From Flavobacterium terrigena (GTDB lineage: Bacteria > Bacteroidota > Bacteroidia > Flavobacteriales > Flavobacteriaceae): 41,503 nucleotides of DNA. Made by a program: the position numbers and the translations under genes. Location: contig NZ_FNYA01000011.1 of assembly GCF_900108955.1 (NCBI RefSeq), positions 1 through 41,503 on the forward strand. The letters are read 5' to 3'. The notes under the pieces were generated by a model. The model saw only the letters and a program-made list of their open reading frames with translations. It was not told the origin of the DNA and ran no database searches. Shown one piece after another: positions 34,020 to 41,428 of the stretch. How positions within the stretch are numbered: the stretch's first letter is position 1; each line of letters opens with the position of its first letter.

Positions 34020-36203
34020 TTATGCTACACAATAAAAATTTACTGTGTTAGATAAATCGTCAACATTTATAGGCTTATTTAACACTTTTCGAATATGAAC
34101 TTTTTCGAATTTTTCTTTATTTAATTCTTCTGAAACGGCTGTTAATGCAACGATTGGCAAATCTGGTTTTAGTTTACCAATTTCTTCAGATGCTTCAAAA
34201 CCATCCATAATCGGCATCATAATATCCATTAAAACCAAGCAGTAATCGTTTAATTTTACTTTTTCTATTGCTTGTAATCCATTTTCTGCGATGTCTACAT
34301 TAAATCCTTTTGAAACTAGAATTTTTTGCACCAAAATTTGATTTATTTTATTGTCTTCTACTACCAAAATATTATACTTATCACATAGAATATCTTTCTT
34401 TACAAAATTCCTAATTACTTTAGTGCTTTCAACAACTTTTAGTTTTAAATCGAAATATAAAATTGTTCCAACGGGTTTTGACTCAATATGCAATTTCGAT
34501 TTTAATAAATCTAAAGTTTTTTTAACTAAAGAAAGTCCAATTCCGCTACCGCCATATTTAATACTTATTTCATCAGAGCCTTGAAAAAACAGTTCAAATA
34601 TTTCCTCTTTTATTTTATCATCAATTCCAATTCCCTCGTCTTCAATATGAAATCGTATCGTTTGAAAATCATTTTCAGAATTTGAATCTAATAAAATTAT
34701 TTTAATCGTAATTCTTCCGTTTTCCGTAAATTTAATAGCATTATCAATCAGATTATTTAAAACTTGAGTTAATCTCGATTTATCAAACCATAATACATTT
34801 TCTATTCTTTTATCATAGTCGAAGTAAATCTCGTTATTATTTGAAATATCCTTTTTAAAAGAAGTAACAATATTTGTTATCAATTCGATTAAATTATTTT
34901 TAGTCGGCTTTAAGGCTAAGTCTTTATTGTTACTCAGCACATTATATTCAATAATATTATTGGAAAGATTAATTAGTTGATCTGTCGAATGTTCTAAAAT
35001 GGTTAAATTTTCCTTTTCAATTTTATTATATTTTTCTTTAAACAGATATAATATACTAGTAATAGCATTTAAAGGCGTTCTTAAATCGTGTGCGATTGTA
35101 TTTAAAAACTTATTTTTAATTGCTAACAATTCATTTAATTGTTCGTTTTTTTTATTTAACAATTCATTCGTTTTTGTCTTATCTTTTGTATAGCGGAATT
35201 GTAAAAATACCAACAAAATAAGTAAGCCAAGAGAAATTAATAAATAAATTAAAATAGAGTTTTTGAACTGACTGTTAGCTTTTTCTCTCTCTAATTGAAA
35301 ATTTGACTGAAGTGCTTGATTTTCCAATTGTGTGGAATTCTTGAATTTATCAAAAATTTCTCGATTAAAATCATCTCTATATTTTAAAGCTTTTTTATAA
35401 TATTTTCCTGCTTCTTCATGTTTTTTTTCAGCAGTGGCAACATCTGCAAGTAATTCATAATAATTGAATAATGCCTTATTTTCATTTTTTTTAAATTGAC
35501 TTAAATTTTCAACTCGTCTAAGTATTTTTTTTGCTTCATCAATTTTGTTCAAATTCAAATAGGCTTTACCAATTACTAAAAAAAGGTTAGGATGGCTAGG
35601 CACATTAAAATATTTTTCATTTAATGAAACATGTAAATTCCCATATTTAATAATATTTTCCCAATCTTTTTCTCTACTACTTGTCATGCATAGATTATAA
35701 TACAAATCTAGTCTCGATCCAACAGGAACATACTTTTCAAGAAAATATTTTGATTTTAAAAGATACTCTTTTGCTTTTTTATGATTTCCTATTAAAGAAT
35801 AAGAAACTCCATAATTTTCACAATAAAAACCCATTATTTCGTTGTTAGGATGTTTCTTTAAAACAAGCATTCCTTTATCCAAGTACTTAAATGTCGAAAC
35901 TAAATCACTGCTGGTGTAGTAAATTGAAGAAATATTGAGATATAAGACACCTAAATCTTTAAAATCTTTTTGATTAATAAGCGTCTTTTCTAATGTATTT
36001 AATTTCTCTAATCCTAACTCATATTCATCTAATTTCTTTGTTTTTATTAATGAGTCGCATTCATGCAAAACATTATCATATTCAGGATGATTGTAAAATT
36101 TAAAAAAATTTTCTTTAGAATATAAAAATTGAACACAAAAAAAGAACACGACAAAAAGAGTCGCTTTTTGGAATGCAGTATTTTTGCGAAAAAATATCAT
36201 CAT
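34020..36203 (-). CDS. TPR-sensor hybrid histidine kinase 2
   Basis: A 727-residue paralogue-like hybrid kinase. A signal/anchor segment (about 13-29) precedes periplasmic TPR helices (to about 290, for example TFKYLDKGMLVLKKHP and AGKYYKKALKYRDDF). A transmembrane helix follows (about 318-336, ILIYLLISLGLLILLVFL). HisKA has H372 (TIAHDLRTPLNAI). HATPase has NLIDNAIKF, DEGIGID and GSGIGLSLV. The receiver has D660 (VLMDIMMP) and K in VLNKPI. No output domain. The phospho-acceptor box HDLRTPLNAI differs from HELRTPLYGV in kinase 1, and the sensor regions are not closely similar by eye, so this is not a recent duplication. Start could be either of two adjacent ATGs. Confidence 0.92.
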   Translation of the reverse strand: MMIFFRKNTAFQKATLFVVFFFCVQFLYSKENFFKFYNHPEYDNVLHECDSLIKTKKLDEYELGLEKLNTLEKTLINQKDFKDLGVLYLNISSIYYTSSDLVSTFKYLDKGMLVLKKHPNNEIMGFYCENYGVSYSLIGNHKKAKEYLLKSKYFLEKYVPVGSRLDLYYNLCMTSSREKDWENIIKYGNLHVSLNEKYFNVPSHPNLFLVIGKAYLNLNKIDEAKKILRRVENLSQFKKNENKALFNYYELLADVATAEKKHEEAGKYYKKALKYRDDFNREIFDKFKNSTQLENQALQSNFQLEREKANSQFKNSILIYLLISLGLLILLVFLQFRYTKDKTKTNELLNKKNEQLNELLAIKNKFLNTIAHDLRTPLNAITSILYLFKEKYNKIEKENLTILEHSTDQLINLSNNIIEYNVLSNNKDLALKPTKNNLIELITNIVTSFKKDISNNNEIYFDYDKRIENVLWFDKSRLTQVLNNLIDNAIKFTENGRITIKIILLDSNSENDFQTIRFHIEDEGIGIDDKIKEEIFELFFQGSDEISIKYGGSGIGLSLVKKTLDLLKSKLHIESKPVGTILYFDLKLKVVESTKVIRNFVKKDILCDKYNILVVEDNKINQILVQKILVSKGFNVDIAENGLQAIEKVKLNDYCLVLMDIMMPIMDGFEASEEIGKLKPDLPIVALTAVSEELNKEKFEKVHIRKVLNKPINVDDLSNTVNFYCVA

Positions 36204-36240
36204 AAAAAATTTTATGTAGCATAAATTTAATCAAAAAAAC

Positions 36241-36248
36241 CAAATTTA
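36241..36248 (-). promoter_or_regulatory. Candidate -7 element of hybrid kinase 2
   Basis: TAAATTTG on the minus strand, 37 bases ahead of the start codon. The region is so AT-rich that chance matches are likely. Confidence 0.35.
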
Positions 36249-36393
36249 ACTATTAATTTAAAAAATATGTTAAAGGATTTTCTTAATAAATCATTAATAT
36301 ACAACATATTAAGACAAATAAATACACCTTGTTTTATATTTAATAATTTTGGGAAAGTATACTGATATTTTAACTATTGTGAAACAATAATTC

Positions 36394-37395
36394 TTAATTG
36401 AAGATTTTGTAAACCATTTCTTTTAGCATGTCATCTTCTTTCATAGAACCTGCGCCAACACCTTTTGATTTCACATCGATGTCTCGGATAACTTCAATAA
36501 TTTGGCTCACTTTTCGCATTGGGAAATTTCGAGCTGCGGTAACATATTCGTCCACAAAAAACGGATTGACGCCTAATGCTTTTGCAACATTGAACTTCGA
36601 TTTATCTTTTAAACCGTGATATTGTAGTAATTGTGAGAAAAACGAAAACATTTGCCCCGTAATTACAACAATTGGGTTGTCTTTCGGATTTAAAGCAAAA
36701 TGATGAATAATAGTATACGCTTTTTCTTGATTTCTAACTGCTAATGCCGATTTCAATTCGAAAACATTATAATCTTTACTAAAACCAATGTTTTCTTCAA
36801 TATTTTTTGGGGTAAAAACGTGTCCAACCGGAAAAACGATTTTAAGTTTCTCTAATTCGTTATTAATTTTAGATAAATCTGTTCCTAAAAACTCGGCTAA
36901 CATCGCAGCAGCTTTGGGTTCAATTCCGTAATTCTGACCTTTTAAAACTTTTACAATCCAATCTGGAACTTGGTTTTCGTATAATTTTTTACTTTCAAAC
37001 CAAACGGCTTTATCTTTAAGCGTTTTAAAAATTCCTTTTCTACCATCCGGTTTGTCTCGGTAAGCAAAAACTAAAATGGTTGTGGGTTGTGGATTTAAAA
37101 CATAAGCTTTGAAATTTTCAAATGTTTTCGATAAATTTTGCGCTTCTTTTACCACAACTACCTGATAATCTGACATCATTGGAAAACGTTTTGCTGTAGA
37201 AACTACTTCTTCCACAGTCGTATCTCTTCCATATAAAACCACTTGATTGAATGATTTTTCATCTTCCGTAAGTACTGAATCCTCTATTAAATCGGAAATT
37301 CTATCTATATAATAGGTTTCTTCGCCACATAAAAAATATATGGGCTTAAAATTTTTAGATTTAATATCGTTAACTATTTTAATAACGTCAGTCAA
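36394..37395 (-). CDS. holA: DNA polymerase III subunit delta
   Basis: A 333-residue clamp-loader subunit that opens the beta clamp. It starts with the family pattern IYFLCGEETYYIDRISDLIED, then VEEVVSTAKRFPMMSDYQVVVVKEAQ and TTILVFAYRDKPDGRKGIFKTLKDK, and the C-terminal collar helices with NPIVVITGQMFSFFSQLLQYHG and LGVNPFFVDEYVTAARNF. No Walker A is expected, as delta does not bind ATP. Divergent from the HsdR_N-like gene across 54 bases, a gene pair that I recall from other Flavobacteria. Confidence 0.92.
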   Translation of the reverse strand: MTDVIKIVNDIKSKNFKPIYFLCGEETYYIDRISDLIEDSVLTEDEKSFNQVVLYGRDTTVEEVVSTAKRFPMMSDYQVVVVKEAQNLSKTFENFKAYVLNPQPTTILVFAYRDKPDGRKGIFKTLKDKAVWFESKKLYENQVPDWIVKVLKGQNYGIEPKAAAMLAEFLGTDLSKINNELEKLKIVFPVGHVFTPKNIEENIGFSKDYNVFELKSALAVRNQEKAYTIIHHFALNPKDNPIVVITGQMFSFFSQLLQYHGLKDKSKFNVAKALGVNPFFVDEYVTAARNFPMRKVSQIIEVIRDIDVKSKGVGAGSMKEDDMLKEMVYKIFN

Positions 37396-37449
37396 AATAT
37401 GTTGATTTGTTTATTTGGTTATTCGTTGATTTGATTATAAATTCGCATC
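37396..37449. promoter_or_regulatory. Short divergent promoter region with GTTGATTTG repeats
   Basis: The 54 bases between holA and the HsdR_N-like gene contain GTTGATTTG twice (37401-37409, 37425-37433) with a related GTTTATTTGGTTATTCG between. No exact TAnnTTTG element is present on either strand. Confidence 0.4.
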
Positions 37450-37920
37450 ATGCAAAAGTTGAATTTCCCATCCTACTCGTTTCGGTTCAAAAATAGTGAA
37501 AATAAAATTGCTATTTTTGATGAAATAAGAAAAAAATTTGTGGTGCTAACTCCAGAAGAATGGGTCAGGCAACACACAGTTCAGTATTTAATTCAAGAAT
37601 GCAACTATCCGAAATCGTTACTAAACGTTGAAAAACAAGTGAAAATTAACGGAATGAGCAAACGATACGATATTGTGATTTTTAATTCTGATGGCAGTAT
37701 TTTTTTGGTGGTGGAATGCAAACAGCCTGATGTAGCGATTTCTCAAAACACTTTCGATCAAATTGCACGTTATAATTTTACTTTGAAAGCCGAATATTTA
37801 ATGGTTAGCAACGGATTAAATCATTATTTTTGCCAAATGGATTTTGAAAAGGAAAAATATACTTTTTTGAAAGAATTGCCTAATTACAGCGAGAAACAAT
37901 CTAAAAATCCAAAAATCTAA
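37450..37920 (+). CDS. HsdR_N-like (PD-(D/E)xK fold) protein
   Basis: A 156-residue protein corresponding to the N-terminal nuclease domain of type I restriction HsdR subunits. The catalytic pattern is D74 in KRYDIVIFN, then E89-x-K91 in VVECKQP, with a preceding helix PEEWVRQHTVQYLIQE. There is no helicase domain and no hsdM or hsdS nearby, so it is a stand-alone nuclease-fold protein conserved in Bacteroidota and not a broken type I system. Role unknown; the link with holA hints at DNA replication or repair. Ten bases before the glycosyltransferase start. Confidence 0.82.
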   Translation: MQKLNFPSYSFRFKNSENKIAIFDEIRKKFVVLTPEEWVRQHTVQYLIQECNYPKSLLNVEKQVKINGMSKRYDIVIFNSDGSIFLVVECKQPDVAISQNTFDQIARYNFTLKAEYLMVSNGLNHYFCQMDFEKEKYTFLKELPNYSEKQSKNPKI

Positions 37921-37929
37921 GAAGTCCGA

Positions 37930-38922
37930 ATGAAAACAGCCGTAGTTATCTTAAATTGGAATGGTGCAAAATTATTGCAACAATTCTTGCCATCTGTCAT
38001 TCAGTTTTCTGGAAATGCTACCATTTATGTGGCTGATAATGCTTCAACGGATACTTCTATTGAAGTTTTGAAAAGCGAATTTCCAACGGTAAAAATCATT
38101 GAAAATACAGGTAATTTTGGTTTTGCTAAAGGTTATAATGAAGCCTTGAAATTTGTGGAAGAACCTTATTATGCTTTAGTCAATTCGGATATTGAAGTTA
38201 CCGAAAATTGGTTACAACCGATTGAAGCAATTTTTGATAACCAGCCAAAAACGGCTATCATTCAACCTAAATTATTAGATTTTAAAAAGAAAACACACTT
38301 TGAATATGCTGGTGCTGCTGGTGGATTTATAGATAAATACGGTTATCCATTTTGTAAAGGTCGAATTTTTGATACGTTAGAAGAAGATTTAGGTCAATAT
38401 AATCAAGAAACAGAGGTTTTTTGGGCGACTGGCGCTTGTTTTTTTATTAGAAAAGAAGTGTACAGAACTTTACATGGTTTTGATGATGATTTTTTCGCAC
38501 ATCAAGAAGAAATTGATTTGTGTTGGCGTGCGAATAACTTAGGATTTACGGCAAAATATTGTCCGAATTCGGTTGTTTATCACGTTGGTGGTGCAACTTT
38601 AAACGAAGCGAATCCAATGAAAACCTTTTTAAATTTTAGAAATTCGTTGTTGATGTTAACCAAAAATCTTCCGAAAGGAAAATTGTTTCCCATTATTTTT
38701 ACTCGATTGTGTTTAGATGGCATTGCAGGAATTCAATTTATATTTCAAGGAAAATTTAAACATACTTGGGCAATTATAAAAGCACATTTTCATTTTTATC
38801 ATTTACTTTCTAGAAATTTAAAAAAGAGAAGTACTTCTCAAAAATCGAATTATTTTTATTCAAAATCAATCGTTTGGAGCTATTTTGTTGAGAAAAAGAA
38901 ACTTTTTTCTGAAATAAATTAA
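37930..38922 (+). CDS. Family 2 glycosyltransferase (rhamnosyltransferase-like)
   Basis: A 330-residue GT-A enzyme. VVILNWNGAKLLQQFLPSV (5-23), NDP-sugar-binding VADNASTDTSIE, the DXD-like NSDIEV, and WATGACFFIRKEVYRTLHGFDDDFFAHQEEIDLCWRA form the standard GT2 order. The C-terminal NFRNSLLMLTKNLP segment is typical of WbbL-like rhamnosyltransferases. No transmembrane helix is obvious except a weakly hydrophobic stretch around 258-275. Probable role in cell-surface polysaccharide; donor and acceptor unknown. Stand-alone, not inside a polysaccharide cluster. Confidence 0.88.
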   Translation: MKTAVVILNWNGAKLLQQFLPSVIQFSGNATIYVADNASTDTSIEVLKSEFPTVKIIENTGNFGFAKGYNEALKFVEEPYYALVNSDIEVTENWLQPIEAIFDNQPKTAIIQPKLLDFKKKTHFEYAGAAGGFIDKYGYPFCKGRIFDTLEEDLGQYNQETEVFWATGACFFIRKEVYRTLHGFDDDFFAHQEEIDLCWRANNLGFTAKYCPNSVVYHVGGATLNEANPMKTFLNFRNSLLMLTKNLPKGKLFPIIFTRLCLDGIAGIQFIFQGKFKHTWAIIKAHFHFYHLLSRNLKKRSTSQKSNYFYSKSIVWSYFVEKKKLFSEIN

Positions 38923-38947
38923 CTAAATTTTCACTATTCGGAACACT

Positions 38948-38975
38948 TTGGTATGGTTTTTTCTGTATAACTTTG
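38948..38975 (+). promoter_or_regulatory. Promoter of the OmpA-like lipoprotein gene
   Basis: TTTG ending at 38950 and TAACTTTG (38968-38975) are separated by 17 bases, a near-perfect Bacteroidota promoter. The ATG at 38993 is 17 bases downstream. An upstream in-frame ATG at 38954 lies between the two boxes and cannot be translated from this promoter. Confidence 0.8.
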
Positions 38976-38992
38976 TAAAAAATCCTATTAAA

Positions 38993-39826
38993 ATGAGAAA
39001 AGTACTAGTTTTAGCCGCAATCCTTCCGTTTGTGCTTACGTCGTGTGTTTCTAAAAAGAAATTCGCAGCTTTAGAGGCGCAACAAAAAGAAACACAAGAT
39101 TTATTGAATTCAGCAACAATTAAACTGAATGCATGTTTAACTGAAAAAGATGCTCTACTTAGTCAAGTAGATTACTTAAAAAAGAACAATTCTGACTTAA
39201 TAAACAGTTCTAAAGAAATGACTGTTTTAACTACAAAAGGTGCTCAAAACCTTGAAAAATCATTAGAAAGCTTACGCGAAAAAGATTTAAAAATCACCCG
39301 TTTACAAGATGCTTTAACTAAAAAAGACAGTGTAACATTAGCTTTAGTTACGAGTTTAAAACGTGAAGTAGGTATTGACGATCCGGATATTAATATCAAT
39401 GTAGAAAAAGGTGTGGTAATGATTTCTATTGCAGATAATTTATTATTCAAATCAGGAAGTTATGATGTAAATTTAAAAGCAAAATCAGTTTTAGCGAAAG
39501 TTGCTAAAGTTGTGAACAGCAAACCAGATTTCGAATGTATGGTAGAAGGTCACACTGATAATGTGCCGATTAAAAACGCAGTATTATTAGACAACTGGGA
39601 TTTATCTGTAAAACGTGCGACTTCAATTGTACGTGTATTACAAAACGATTTAGGTGTGAACCCAAAACAATTAATTCCAGCTGGAAGAAGTTCATTTATT
39701 CCGTTAGCGGATAATGATACTGCTGAAAACAGAGCAAAAAACCGTAGAACACGCATTATCATTATGCCAAAAATTGACCAGTTTTACGATATGTTAGAAA
39801 AAGAAATGAAAACACTTTCTAAGTAA
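38993..39826 (+). CDS. OmpA-family peptidoglycan-binding lipoprotein
   Basis: A 277-residue protein. Signal MRKVLVLAAILPFVLTSC has its lipobox LTSC with Cys at 18. A long coiled coil follows (about 22-118; for example LEAQQKETQDLLNSATIKLN and LEKSLESLREKDLKITRLQ). The C-terminal OmpA domain (about 135-265) has CMVEGHTDNVPI, WDLSVKRATSIVRVL and AENRAKNRRTRIIIMP, the peptidoglycan-binding motif with the NRRTRI arginines. It anchors the outer membrane to the cell wall. The longer frame from 38948 is rejected because it starts inside the promoter. Terminator at 39848. Confidence 0.92.
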   Translation: MRKVLVLAAILPFVLTSCVSKKKFAALEAQQKETQDLLNSATIKLNACLTEKDALLSQVDYLKKNNSDLINSSKEMTVLTTKGAQNLEKSLESLREKDLKITRLQDALTKKDSVTLALVTSLKREVGIDDPDININVEKGVVMISIADNLLFKSGSYDVNLKAKSVLAKVAKVVNSKPDFECMVEGHTDNVPIKNAVLLDNWDLSVKRATSIVRVLQNDLGVNPKQLIPAGRSSFIPLADNDTAENRAKNRRTRIIIMPKIDQFYDMLEKEMKTLSK

Positions 39827-39847
39827 TTTTCAAAACCATAAAATTAT

Positions 39848-39877
39848 AAAGCGACTAAGAAATTAGTCGCTTTTTTT
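39848..39877 (+). terminator. Intrinsic terminator of the OmpA-like gene
   Basis: AAAGCGACTAA / TTAGTCGCTTT, 11-bp stem with a GAAA tetraloop, followed by Ts to 39877. Confidence 0.9.
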
Positions 39878-39906
39878 GTGGGAATAATTCTAAATTCTTA
39901 TTTTTG
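39876..39906 (+). promoter_or_regulatory. Promoter of the tyrosine recombinase gene
   Basis: TTG (39876-39878) and TATTTTTG (39899-39906) with a 20-base spacer, slightly longer than usual. The ATG at 39927 is 20 bases downstream. It overlaps the tail of the preceding terminator, so the recombinase gene is an independent unit. Confidence 0.55.
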
Positions 39907-39926
39907 TTTTATATAAGCCATTAAAA

Positions 39927-40970
39927 ATGAATTGGAAAGCCAAAACAATTCTCTATAAAAACACGCCAAGAATTGCTGTGTATTTTGAGAAAAACGAAAG
40001 ACTAATTGCTAGAATTAAAACCTTTACAGATGCTCGTTGGAGTGTTGATAAAATGTTTTGGCATTTACCCGACACAGAAACAAATCGACTCCATTTTAAA
40101 CTTCCATTAGCACATACTTTAGTTCCAAATTCTGAGGGAATTGAAAGTATTTCTACTTTTAAAAACTATTTATTATCAAAGCGTTATAGTCAAAATACGA
40201 TTACAACTTATTGTGAAGCTTTGAAATCATTTCTTACTTTTTTCAATACTAAATCTGTAAAATCTATCACAAATGAAGATGTGATTTTATACAATACCGA
40301 TTATATTTTAAAGAATAATTTGTCTTCTTCGTATCAGAATCAGATTGTAAATGCCATTAAATTATATTTTAGAATTGTAAGAGAAACTTCCATTGAAATT
40401 GATAAAGTGCATCGTCCGAAAAGAGAAAAAGTGCTTCCAAATGTTTTGAGTAAAGAAGAAGTAAAAAGTATCCTTTTGGCACATAATAATATCAAACACA
40501 AAACCATGTTAAGTCTAATTTATTCTTGTGGATTACGTTGTGGCGAATTATTAGCCTTACAACCTATTCATATCGATTCGAAAAGAAATATAGTACTTTT
40601 AAAAAACTCAAAAGGCAAAAAAGACAGAATAGTTCCATTAAGTCCGAAAATATTAGAAATGCTAAGAGATTATTATAAACTTTACAAGCCAAAAGTATAT
40701 TTATTTGAAGGACAAACGGCAGGAAAACCGTATGACGAAAGAAGTTTACAGCAAGTTTTAAAACAAGCCTTAAAAAAAGCCAATATTTCAAAACCAGCAA
40801 CATTACATTGGTTACGGCATAGTTATGCCACACATTTATTAGAAAGTGGTACAGATTTAAGATATATTCAGGAATTACTTGGACATAATAGTAGTAAAAC
40901 CACTGAAATTTACACACACGTTAGTACTAAAAACATCCAACAAATTAAAAGTCCATTTGACGATTTATAA
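39927..40970 (+). CDS. Tyrosine recombinase, candidate integron-like integrase
   Basis: A 347-residue tyrosine recombinase. An N-terminal domain of about 70 residues (including DARWSVDKMFWHLPDT) comes before the SAM-like core-binding domain (about 73-155). The catalytic domain has R204 (SCGLRCGELLAL), K229 (NSKGKKDR), H294 and R297 (HWLRHSYATHLLESG), H320 (LGHNSSKTTEIYTHV) and nucleophile Y329. It ends IKSPFDDL, close to the SPLD-type ending of IntI proteins. Compared with XerD in this window it is 47 residues longer at the N terminus and lacks the DVxxxYHPR tail. I see no IntI-specific insert of clear identity between K229 and H294. What follows is not a housekeeping locus but an array of hairpin repeats. 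Confidence 0.88.
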   Translation: MNWKAKTILYKNTPRIAVYFEKNERLIARIKTFTDARWSVDKMFWHLPDTETNRLHFKLPLAHTLVPNSEGIESISTFKNYLLSKRYSQNTITTYCEALKSFLTFFNTKSVKSITNEDVILYNTDYILKNNLSSSYQNQIVNAIKLYFRIVRETSIEIDKVHRPKREKVLPNVLSKEEVKSILLAHNNIKHKTMLSLIYSCGLRCGELLALQPIHIDSKRNIVLLKNSKGKKDRIVPLSPKILEMLRDYYKLYKPKVYLFEGQTAGKPYDERSLQQVLKQALKKANISKPATLHWLRHSYATHLLESGTDLRYIQELLGHNSSKTTEIYTHVSTKNIQQIKSPFDDL

Positions 40971-40992
40971 AAAATATTTAATATATTTGAAA

Positions 40993-41069
40993 AGCGCTAC
41001 TTTGTAGCGAGTATACAACCAAAACAAGGCGTATAGGCGCTATAAAATAGCGGGTATATACAAGTTGTA
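40993..41069 (+). repeat. Paired hairpin repeats behind the recombinase, putative attachment platform
   Basis: GCGCTACTTTGTAGCG (40994-41009) and GCGCTATAAAATAGCG (41037-41052) are two copies of one hairpin with a 43-bp period. Both are followed by related tails, AGTATACAAC and GGTATATACAAG. The second copy is enclosed by GTATA/TATAC and then by TACAAC (41014-41019) / GTTGTA (41064-41069). The junction TACAAGTTGTA (41059-41069) is itself a palindrome with a one-base centre. This position, 23 bases after the integrase stop, is where an integron with a 3'-side recombination site would carry attI. Confidence 0.5.
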
Positions 41070-41428
41070 CGCAATTGGAAGTATGGAACTTGATAAATAG
41101 TCGAAAAATTTTGTGGAAAAGCTTGAGTTAAGAAACGGAAAAATGGATTTGTTTTTCGTCAAGCCTTGCAAAAGAAATTTGCTGAAAATGTATTTTCAAA
41201 GCGAAGTCGCTAAAAGGCTTGCCAAAGTTATAAGAAAAAAATGACAAAGTCAAATGTTTTTTATTGTAACTGTTTTAACTCTAGTGTTTAGCGAAATTTT
41301 TAAGACTGAGATTTAAAAAAACTGCGCCTATCATTACGGTCTGATAGGAGTCAATATTTTAAAATCATTTATCTAACTTTCTTAACATTCCAACTGTAAC
41401 TGTTATTTCTTATCTTAGCCGACAAGAA

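Noticed and set aside
37450..37920. Remnant of a type I restriction system
   Set aside because: The domain is complete with intact D/ExK residues, fits a conserved stand-alone family and has no hsdM/hsdS debris around it.
38948..38992. Upstream start for the OmpA-like lipoprotein
   Set aside because: It lies between the -33 and -7 boxes and would bury the lipoprotein signal behind 15 extra residues.
40564..40917. 117-codon minus-strand frame in the recombinase gene
   Set aside because: Antisense shadow of the catalytic domain with low-complexity Phe/Leu/Tyr content.
41143..41244. 33-codon frame in the putative cassette
   Set aside because: Short, no motif, no good promoter at proper distance, and overlaps an inverted repeat; kept only as a note.
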